A DNA stretch of 5,006 bases, taken from assembly GCA_041687575.1 (NCBI GenBank), contig JAWLBS010000366.1, positions 1 to 5,006 of the forward strand, read 5' to 3'. This document shows, one piece after another, positions 1 to 4,812 of this stretch; the stretch's first letter is position 1; each line of letters opens with the position of its first letter. A program made the translations under genes and the position numbers. Source of the stretch: JANYLN01 sp041687575 (lineage in GTDB: Bacteria > Planctomycetota > Phycisphaerae > UBA1845 > JANYLN01). Under the pieces are notes generated by a model that saw nothing but the letters and a program-made list of their open reading frames with translations, did not search any database and was not told the origin of the DNA.

Positions 1-61
1 GTCGAGTACCATCTGCGAAGCAGGAACCATGCCTTCGAGAGGTCACGGCTCGGCTCGGATA

Positions 62-754
62 TCAACGCCACCCGCGCTGCTCCGGCGTCTCGTTGGCCCT
101 GACGATGGTCGGGCGCCCCGCATCCATACGATGCACGAGCCGCCAGCGCGGCTGCCGCGTCGGCAGGCGGATCGCCTCGACCCGGAGCAGCTGGCCGTCG
201 CGCGGACCATATGCGATCAGCAGACGGTCCGGTTCATCGATCACGGGCCGGCCCCGCCGGTACGCCGCATACAGGTAGCGCAGCAGCCCCGGCCGCGAGA
301 ACTCCGCCGGCTCGCGAGCGTACGCCACCGTCTCGACGAACGTCTCGCCCGGATCGAGCACCACATCGACCGCTTCGACGATGTTCCCGTACCGAAGGCG
401 AACCCCCGCCATCCGGCGCGACGACGGATCGTCGAGACCGGTCGCCTCGTCCCACCGCACCGAGCCCATCTGCTGGCGGGCGAGGTCCGCGGGCATGCCC
501 GCCCAGAGCAGGAACCGGTTCCCGTCGCCGACCTCGGACCGATAGCCCCGCAGGACGAACCCATCGGTCAGGCGGTACACCTCGAACCGACCGCTGACCG
601 GCGGCGGGAGGTCGCTGGCCGCCGCGGCGTGGCCCGCCAGAATCGCGACCAGCCCGACGACCGCCGGCAGGATGTGCAGGCAAGACGTGCGGCCCGCATG
701 GTTTACGTGCGACAATCCGCCCCCAGATGCGTCGTGTTTCAGTTCCGTGCTCAT
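62..754 (-). CDS. Secreted protein of unknown function (230 aa)
   Basis: I do not recognise the family. The protein opens with a long polar n-region (residues 1-25), then a hydrophobic segment (about 26-41, LHILPAVVGLVAILAG) and an Ala-rich cleavage zone (HAAAAS, about 42-47), so export by the Sec route is likely. The mature part of about 185 residues has no further membrane segment and no cysteine. It alternates hydrophobic and charged residues, as in beta-rich folds, and is rich in Arg, Asp and Glu; Tyr/Arg stretches lie near 154-168. ATG at 754 is chosen because a GAGG ribosome-binding motif lies 5 nt upstream (760-763). A perfect minus-strand TATAAT lies 48 bp upstream. A 248-codon plus-strand frame covers the same DNA but is Arg/Pro/His-rich and lacks these signals, so I treat it as a shadow. 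Only 61 bp remain after the stop, too little to show whether an operon continues. The gene is sound; its function is unknown. Confidence 0.8.
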   Translation of the reverse strand: MSTELKHDASGGGLSHVNHAGRTSCLHILPAVVGLVAILAGHAAAASDLPPPVSGRFEVYRLTDGFVLRGYRSEVGDGNRFLLWAGMPADLARQQMGSVRWDEATGLDDPSSRRMAGVRLRYGNIVEAVDVVLDPGETFVETVAYAREPAEFSRPGLLRYLYAAYRRGRPVIDEPDRLLIAYGPRDGQLLRVEAIRLPTRQPRWRLVHRMDAGRPTIVRANETPEQRGWR

Positions 755-759
755 GGCCG

Positions 760-763
760 CCTC
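760..763 (-). promoter_or_regulatory. Ribosome-binding site of the secreted-protein gene
   Basis: Read on the minus strand, GAGG sits 5 nt before the ATG at 754. It supports that start over other in-frame candidates further inside, such as a TTG at residue 14. Confidence 0.5.
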
Positions 764-801
764 GCAGTCCGCTAACGTCGAATCGTTGGCGCCTCCTTCC
801 G

Positions 802-830
802 ATTATAGGTGTCGGCAATGCATCTGCGCA
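802..830 (-). promoter_or_regulatory. Candidate sigma-70-type promoter for the secreted-protein gene
   Basis: On the minus strand there is a perfect TATAAT (802-807). A weak -35 candidate, TGCGCA (825-830, 3 of 6 consensus matches), lies 17 bp upstream. Transcription would begin near 795 and leave a leader of about 40 nt before the ATG. The -10 match is visible; its use as a promoter is inferred. Confidence 0.4.
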
Positions 831-1288
831 GGGTCAGCCCCCGGAAAACGCCGCGCGTCTGGGGGCGGAGCCTCTTACAGCGGTGCAGCGGCAGTGACGT
901 TGGGACGTATAATCGACTGAAGGCTTGCATGGCGGGCACGCCGGCACCGCGTCAGTTGGTCGATCGGTATGAAAGATCGGCCGCACCGAATGCCGATAAG
1001 TAGTCGTGCGGGCACAAGCGAGCAGCGTTGGCGACCGACTGCAGCCAAGATGATTGCCGGGGTGCGCGGGCAGTTTGCCGGCGGCATGAGACACTCAGCA
1101 CACTGCACAGTTCGGCGCCTCGATCAAGGGAATTCACCTGCGTCGCCGGGCTTTTCTGCTTGACGGTCGGGATTTCGATCGATAGTCTGAAATGTGGCCC
1201 GACAGGGGCCGGCCGGTCTCACACGCACATCTGGTTGTGGAAGACAAGACGGCGGATCGATTGCTCAGCGGCGAATTCGAAGCAAAAG

Positions 1289-1301
1289 CGTTTCTGAAAC
1301 G
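1289..1301. promoter_or_regulatory. Candidate operator palindrome upstream of the zinc-ribbon gene
   Basis: CGTTTCTGAAACG is a perfect inverted repeat, with 6-bp arms around one T. It ends 20 bp before the TATAGT at 1322, where a repressor would overlap the -35 zone. One such palindrome is expected roughly once per 5 kb by chance, so position is the main argument for it. Confidence 0.25.
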
Positions 1302-1321
1302 TCTGTACTTGTGACGTATCG

Positions 1322-1327
1322 TATAGT
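1322..1327 (+). promoter_or_regulatory. Candidate -10 box of the zinc-ribbon gene
   Basis: TATAGT matches the -10 consensus at 5 of 6 positions and lies 49 bp before the ATG at 1377. No recognisable -35 sits 16-18 bp upstream, so the assignment is weak. Confidence 0.3.
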
Positions 1328-1364
1328 CTCCCATGTCGTGTCTATGCGTCACCTGTCGCCGTGC

Positions 1365-1370
1365 GGGAGG
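1365..1370 (+). promoter_or_regulatory. Ribosome-binding site that fixes the start of the zinc-ribbon gene
   Basis: GGGAGG lies 6 nt before the ATG at 1377. The frame stays open upstream to a candidate start at 1194 and has another ATG at 1344, but only the 1377 start has this site. It also places the zinc ribbon at the extreme N-terminus, as is usual for the family. Confidence 0.8.
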
Positions 1371-1376
1371 ATTGTC

Positions 1377-2570
1377 ATGCAAGAGAACATTCTGGTCATG
1401 TGCCCCGGCTGTCAGCTGAAGTTCAAAGTGCCCGTGCACCTGATCGGCAAGCGAGCCCGCTGCAATGGCTGCCAGAGCATTTTCGTGCTCGAGGCGCCCA
1501 GCGAGATGCTTGAAGATACCGTTGCGGAATGGCTCTTCGACGGCGCCGCGACTCCGAAACCGGCCGCGGCGACGGCGACCACCGGGGACGACTCGTCCGG
1601 CGCGACGGCGGCCACACAGGCCGCTTCGGCGGCAACAGCCGTTCAGCCCGCCACGGCCCGGCCGGCCTCAAAGGCGGCCCTCGAGCCGGTCCGGCTGGAG
1701 CGGATCGACGATATGGGCGCGTACTTCGAATTCCCGTGTGAACGCCTCGCCCAGCCACAGCTGCGGGCAAGCTTCAGCCGCAAGTGCATCTCCTGCAGCA
1801 GCCAGGAGGATCTGTCGGTGCACCTGCTCATCTGGCCCGACCGTCTGCCCCCGCGCGACCAGATCCGCATGCACGAGACCGAGCTGCAGAAGGCGGGCAA
1901 ACTGGCCGAGTACGGGGAGGACGCCGGCGAGGCGCTGCTGGCGAAGCTGCCGGAGCTGAAGATCCTGCCGGCCCCGTACAGTAAGCCATTCCCCTACTAC
2001 GTGTGCCCGAACTGCTCGGCGGTCGGCGAGGTGCTCACCCACGTGCTCTCGCACGGGCAGCGCGAGTACTGCCAGATCATGATCGCCAACCTGGAGATCG
2101 CCGCGGAATTCCTGGTCGCCAACGGCGGCGCCGACAGCGAGGACTACCAGCTCGTCCTCGAGGCCTGGCAGCACCAGAAGCAGGACCCGTGGCGGACCTT
2201 GCCGCTGAGCGTCCGCAACCGTTTGAACAACTGGTACGAGAAGCGGCCGGACGAGCGGTTCGTCGAGTACTTCCCGGACGCGGAGTTCTCCAAGGCCGAA
2301 CTCGGCACGGCGGGCATGGTGCTGACCAATCGCCGCGCGATCTTCAAGAAATTCGCCGCCCAGCGGGAGTTCGACATGCACAAGCCGACGAACCTCCGCT
2401 GCATGCCGGCTGAGGACCGCTGGCGGATGGAGTTCAGCCAGACCGGTACCCGCGCGGCGACGCTGTCGCTGAGCCCGCACGGCGCGGACCGGTTCATCAG
2501 GAAGTGCCGCTCGCTCTACACCGGGCTGCACATCGCCGAACAGCAGGCGGCCGCGGCCCCCGAGACATAG
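1377..2570 (+). CDS. MJ0042-type zinc-ribbon protein with second CxxC pair and PH-like C-terminus
   Basis: A 397-residue protein, probably cytoplasmic, with no signal peptide or membrane segment. Residues 9-32 form a zinc ribbon: CPGC (9-12) and CNGC (29-32), with FKVP and the basic turn GKRARC between them. This is the MJ0042/zinc-ribbon pattern common at the N-termini of planctomycete proteins. A short acidic helix (42-55) and an Ala/Thr/Pro linker (about 57-101) follow. The middle region (about 102-250) holds two more pairs, C137/C140 (CISC) and C210/C213 (CPNC), which could make a second zinc site. The last part (about 300-385), with GMVLTNRRAIFKK at 313-325, beta-strand-like stretches and a final helix (about 370-383), resembles bacterial PH-like domains; that is inference. 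Such proteins may bind nucleic acid, protein or membrane, and the sequence does not decide. The gene converges with the lipoprotein genes. Confidence 0.95.
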   Translation: MQENILVMCPGCQLKFKVPVHLIGKRARCNGCQSIFVLEAPSEMLEDTVAEWLFDGAATPKPAAATATTGDDSSGATAATQAASAATAVQPATARPASKAALEPVRLERIDDMGAYFEFPCERLAQPQLRASFSRKCISCSSQEDLSVHLLIWPDRLPPRDQIRMHETELQKAGKLAEYGEDAGEALLAKLPELKILPAPYSKPFPYYVCPNCSAVGEVLTHVLSHGQREYCQIMIANLEIAAEFLVANGGADSEDYQLVLEAWQHQKQDPWRTLPLSVRNRLNNWYEKRPDERFVEYFPDAEFSKAELGTAGMVLTNRRAIFKKFAAQREFDMHKPTNLRCMPAEDRWRMEFSQTGTRAATLSLSPHGADRFIRKCRSLYTGLHIAEQQAAAAPET

Positions 2571-2608
2571 AGCATCCCCAGTCCAGGTGTTGCGTCTGGC
2601 ACATGGGA

Positions 2609-2643
2609 TCGGGTCTCGGGTGTCGGGTGTCGGGGATCGGGTG
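2609..2643. repeat. Tandem 7-bp repeat, five units of TCGGGTG type
   Basis: Five adjacent heptamers can be read: TCGGGTC, TCGGGTG, TCGGGTG, TCGGGGA and TCGGGTG. The heptamers on either side (2602-2608 and 2644-2650) match the consensus at only about 4 of 7 positions and look like decayed ends. The array lies in the 136-bp gap between two convergent genes, 38 bp after one stop and 63 bp before the other. From memory, GTGTCGGGTG-type runs recur between genes in planctomycete genomes, which I could not check. I see no classic stem plus T-run terminator in this gap. Confidence 0.85.
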
Positions 2644-2706
2644 TCGTCTACGACTGGCACGGCCCTGCAGACAGCCACAGAACCATGGCCCCCGAAAACC
2701 TGGCCG

Positions 2707-3522
2707 CTACGGTTGAGTCGTGCCCGAAGGCTCTGCCACGTCGACCGTCAACATCGCCGTGCTGGTGGCCCCCAGGTCGTCCGTCGCCACAAAGACAACC
2801 GTCTTGACCCCCGGCGAACGCGGCGCGACCTGGCCCGTGAACTCCCAGGTGGACTGCTCGGCCGGCACCATCGCTTGGGACGGATTGCCGCCGACCTCCG
2901 ACAGGTCGACCAGCACGCTGACGACCTGGCCGTCCGGATCGGAGGCAACGATGCTCACGAAGATGGTATTGACGACGCCCACGACCAGCGCGCCCGTCAA
3001 ATCCGGATTTGCCAGTTCGGGCGGCTGGTTGGTGGTCGCGCCCGTAACCGGAATCGTTGTGGTTGCCTCGGCGGTCAACCCGGCATCGTCGGTCGCCAGG
3101 AACGTGACGCGCCGCGACCCCCCGACCGTCGGCGTGACCGTCACGTCCGCCACCCATTGCCCGGTGGTCGAATCGAACGACAACGGCTGATTCGCGGGAC
3201 CGCCGATGTCGGCGAGGTTGGCGGCAACGGAGATAACGGTCCCATCGGTGTCGTCGACAACCGCCGCGACAGCGACGTTGCCGGCTTCAGCGACGACCAG
3301 ATCACCGACGACGGAGACCTCGACGAATGTCGGTGGTGTCAGCGCGTCGTCCGGGGGCGTTGATCCACCCGTGGTGCCGTCCCCGGGTTGCACGGATCCG
3401 TCGCCCGGCGTGCCCGAGGGGGGTTGGTCGCCATCTTGCGGGGGGCAGCCGGTCGCGAATATCAGCAGGGCGGCAAGCCCGGCCAGCATCAATGCACGCC
3501 TGGAAGCAAACGTGTATCGCAC
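2707..3522 (-). CDS. Lipoprotein with two Asp/Gly-rich beta-sandwich-like repeats (271 aa)
   Basis: A GTG start (V1) has GGAGGAG 6 nt upstream; a longer in-frame GTG start at 3576 lacks such a site. Residues 1-26 form a lipoprotein signal: basic RR (8-9), a hydrophobic core, then ATGC with the lipidated Cys at 26. A flexible Gly/Pro/Asp linker (27-62) follows. Two homologous domains then occupy 63-160 and 167-264. Each has DxDG near the start (DDTDG at 90-94, SDPDG at 194-198), an L[SA]xxGG motif (LADIGGP, LSEVGGN), a central Trp (W123, W226) and a closing F.ATDD.G strand (141-148, 244-251). This looks like an immunoglobulin- or cadherin-like fold, and the DxDG sites may bind calcium (inference). 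It should be exported, lipid-anchored and surface- or periplasm-facing. It lies 108 bp downstream of a paralogue on the same strand and is probably co-transcribed. Partner and function are unknown. Confidence 0.92.
   Translation of the reverse strand: MRYTFASRRALMLAGLAALLIFATGCPPQDGDQPPSGTPGDGSVQPGDGTTGGSTPPDDALTPPTFVEVSVVGDLVVAEAGNVAVAAVVDDTDGTVISVAANLADIGGPANQPLSFDSTTGQWVADVTVTPTVGGSRRVTFLATDDAGLTAEATTTIPVTGATTNQPPELANPDLTGALVVGVVNTIFVSIVASDPDGQVVSVLVDLSEVGGNPSQAMVPAEQSTWEFTGQVAPRSPGVKTVVFVATDDLGATSTAMLTVDVAEPSGTTQP
2731..3024 (-). repeat. Domain repeat B (second domain of the downstream lipoprotein)
   Basis: Encodes residues 167-264. It begins PPELANPDLTG and contains SDPDG, VDLSEVGG, W226 and VVFVATDDLG. 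It is one of four homologous domain copies in the two adjacent genes. Confidence 0.8.
3043..3336 (-). repeat. Domain repeat A (first domain of the downstream lipoprotein)
   Basis: Encodes residues 63-160. It begins PPTFVEVSVVGDL and contains DDTDG, NLADIGGP, W123, VTPTVGG and VTFLATDDAG. Repeats A and B are joined by a 6-residue linker, so they probably pack as a rigid pair. Confidence 0.8.
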
Positions 3523-3528
3523 AGTATT

Positions 3529-3535
3529 CTCCTCC
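3529..3535 (-). promoter_or_regulatory. Strong ribosome-binding site before a GTG start
   Basis: On the minus strand GGAGGAG lies 6 nt before the GTG at 3522. It decides the start of the downstream lipoprotein and removes 18 residues that would otherwise precede the signal peptide. Confidence 0.8.
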
Positions 3536-3630
3536 ACTGTAAACGGGCAAACCCGCCTGTTCGCACCGATCTGCACGCGACGTGCGCCATCGGGCCCGCG
3601 TCCTGTCGGATCGATCTTTGGCCGGCGGCG

Positions 3631-4401
3631 TCACGGAACCGGAGGCGGCGGCAGCGGTGGCGATGGCGTCGGTGGAATGAGGCTCGTCACTTCCGCGTCC
3701 ACGGCAGCCGTGCCGATTGCCCCGTCGTCGTCGATCGCCTCGAACAGCACGGTGCGATCCCCCACGAGGATCGGCCTGACCGTTTCGGTAATCGACCAGA
3801 CGCCGTCGCCGGAGTTGCCCAGCGGCTGGGCCGACGGGCCGCCGATCTGCGAAAGATCCGCGACCACACCGGTCACCACGCCGTCCGGATCGACCGCCGT
3901 GACCGAAACGACAACGACGTTCGACTGGTTGACGACCAGCGGCCCTTCCACGCTCGGGTTGCTGAGCACCGGCGGCAGATTGGACCCGCCGTCCCCGCCG
4001 CCGCTTGAAGCCACCGTAACCGTCCTGGCCAGTAACCCGATCCTGCCGCTCGCATCGATCGCGGTGAAGACCACCTGCCGATCGCCCGCAACGGTCGGCG
4101 TCACCTCGCCGCTGAAGGTCCATTCGTTCGCGGCGACCTGCTCCAGCGCCTGCTCGGTCGGCCCGCCGATCTCGGACAGGTCGACCGACACGTCGGTTAC
4201 GTCGTCCTGCAGATCGAAGGTCGTCACAGCCAAAGCGATTGAACTCGCCGCGCCCTGCACCAGGTCACCGGACACCGAGGCCCGGGTGAACGACGGCGGG
4301 AGGTTCAGATTGGCCAGAGCGGCACAGCCTACCGCCCCGCAGACGACCCCCGTCAACAGGGCCGCCCCCGTCAATCGCACAACCCTGCTTACCGGCCACA
4401 T
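3631..4401 (-). CDS. Paralogous lipoprotein with two repeats and a proline-rich tail (256 aa)
   Basis: ATG at 4401 has GGGGG (4409-4413) 7 nt upstream. It gives a clean lipoprotein signal: RVVR, a hydrophobic run, then GAVGC with the lipidated Cys at 26, the same position as in its neighbour. A longer frame to 4527 would add 42 residues that bury the signal. Domain one spans about 35-132 and domain two about 143-239, joined by a Gly/Ser linker (SSGGGDGGSN). Both share the neighbour's pattern: VDLSEIGGP (73-81) and ADLSQIGGP (181-189), Trp (W94, W202), a [TR]P..VGDR-like turn, and F.AID..G. DPDG is present in domain two (171-174) but replaced by FDLQDD in domain one, suggesting a lost metal site. 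The tail (242-256) is nearly all Pro with Ser/Thr/Val, perhaps a wall- or protein-facing spacer. It is the first gene of a likely two-gene unit. I know of no specific function. Confidence 0.92.
   Translation of the reverse strand: MWPVSRVVRLTGAALLTGVVCGAVGCAALANLNLPPSFTRASVSGDLVQGAASSIALAVTTFDLQDDVTDVSVDLSEIGGPTEQALEQVAANEWTFSGEVTPTVAGDRQVVFTAIDASGRIGLLARTVTVASSGGGDGGSNLPPVLSNPSVEGPLVVNQSNVVVVSVTAVDPDGVVTGVVADLSQIGGPSAQPLGNSGDGVWSITETVRPILVGDRTVLFEAIDDDGAIGTAAVDAEVTSLIPPTPSPPLPPPPVP
3685..3975 (-). repeat. Domain repeat D (second domain of the upstream lipoprotein)
   Basis: Encodes residues 143-239. It begins PPVLSNPSVEGPL and contains DPDG, ADLSQIGGP, W202, VGDR and VLFEAIDDDG. Confidence 0.8.
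4006..4299 (-). repeat. Domain repeat C (first domain of the upstream lipoprotein)
   Basis: Encodes residues 35-132. It begins PPSFTRASVSGDL and contains VDLSEIGGP, W94, VTPTVAGDR and VVFTAIDASG. The DxDG motif of the other three copies is degenerate here (FDLQDD). Confidence 0.8.
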
Positions 4402-4605
4402 GGCACAACCCCCGTAGTTGCGGATCGCCAGCCGCGGGACGTCCTGGCATGGACCTCCGCGGTCGTGCGGGACAGCCCGAGCAGGTCGAAGAAAACAGAC
4501 TGGAAACACACCCCCGACAGAACACATGCCGTCCGCCAGATGCTATGGGGACCGATCCAGCCGATTCAAGCGCCCCCCGCGGTGGCGACCACGGTGCCCC
4601 CCGTG

Positions 4606-4630
4606 GCCCCGGGCAAGAAGCGGCCGGGGC
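4606..4630. repeat. GC-rich stem-loop next to C-rich direct repeats
   Basis: GCCCCGG (4606-4612) pairs with CCGGGGC (4624-4630) around an 11-nt loop. Just to the left, GCCCCCCG occurs twice with a 24-bp offset (4572-4579 and 4596-4603). No T-run follows on either strand, so this is not a classic terminator. Confidence 0.5.
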
Positions 4631-4713
4631 GCTTTCCCAGGGGTCTGACCCCAAGGCGAAGGTGTCGGGCGGAATCAACTACCAAACGTCTTGGCGGCCC
4701 GACTGCTTGTGCA

Positions 4714-4739
4714 CGCCACCGGGGTCTGGCCCCGTGGCG
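4714..4739. repeat. Strong hairpin built on the second palindrome
   Basis: CGCCAC (4714-4719) pairs with GTGGCG (4734-4739). After one bulged C, GGGG (4721-4724) pairs with CCCC (4730-4733) around TCTGG. Of the four palindromes, this one has the longest arms I could find. Confidence 0.65.
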
Positions 4740-4741
4740 TT

Positions 4742-4812
4742 CGAGGGGCCCCGCGGGGATTACCGCTCCCTCATGGTCGCGGCTCGTTCGTACAGGACCG
4801 AGGCACCCCTCG
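4742..4812. repeat. Inner GC-rich core bounded by a 7-bp inverted repeat
   Basis: CGAGGGG (4742-4748) and CCCCTCG (4806-4812) are perfect inverted repeats enclosing 57 bp. Inside are the palindrome CCCCGCGGGG (4749-4758) and, on the minus strand, GAGCCGCGACCATGAGGGAG. From memory, very similar sequence recurs as an intergenic repeat in planctomycetes. Its axis (4777) is 3.5 bp from the axis of the outer array, so it may be a separate element. Confidence 0.5.

Larger units (their letters stand above)
755..1376. other. Divergent intergenic region, no gene supported
   Basis: This 622-bp gap separates two divergently transcribed genes. Its short open frames overlap one another on both strands, lack good ribosome-binding sites and give low-complexity or Cys/Arg/His-rich peptides, so I call none of them. 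Visible elements are the minus-strand promoter near 802-830, a plus-strand TATAAT at 908-913 with no convincing -35, a TTGACG at 1160-1165 followed by GATAGT at 1181-1186 (15-bp spacing), a short GGCCC/GGGCC stem (1196-1210), a 13-bp palindrome at 1289-1301 and a TATAGT at 1322-1327. I see no tRNA-like or obvious riboswitch-like fold. Confidence 0.6.

Noticed and set aside
1..30. Possible start of another minus-strand gene at the left edge (ATG at 30, MVPASQMVLD)
   Set aside because: Only ten codons are visible, and the nearest ribosome-binding-like motif (GAAGG) is 1 nt from the ATG, too close to be useful.
29..775. 248-codon plus-strand frame opposite the secreted-protein gene
   Set aside because: It is Arg/Pro/His-rich with no start signal, and it reads across the minus-strand gene's start and ribosome-binding site.
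792..798. Minus-strand AAGGAGG resembling a strong ribosome-binding site
   Set aside because: No usable start codon follows at normal spacing; an ATT at 783 would reach a stop after three codons. It also falls at the predicted transcription start.
1668..2678. 336-codon minus-strand open frame opposite the zinc-ribbon gene
   Set aside because: The product is Arg/Val/Leu-rich without domains, and the plus-strand gene has clear zinc-ribbon motifs and a good ribosome-binding site. The frame also runs through the heptamer repeat.
3573..3585. Small GCACG/CGTGC hairpin between the lipoprotein genes as a terminator
   Set aside because: The stem is only 5 bp with no T-run, and a terminator would not be expected inside the likely operon.
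3206..4417. 403-codon plus-strand open frame across both lipoprotein genes
   Set aside because: It is antisense to two genes with signal peptides, ribosome-binding sites and a shared domain pattern. Its product is Ser/Thr/Pro-rich with no fold signature, as expected from a GC-rich shadow frame.
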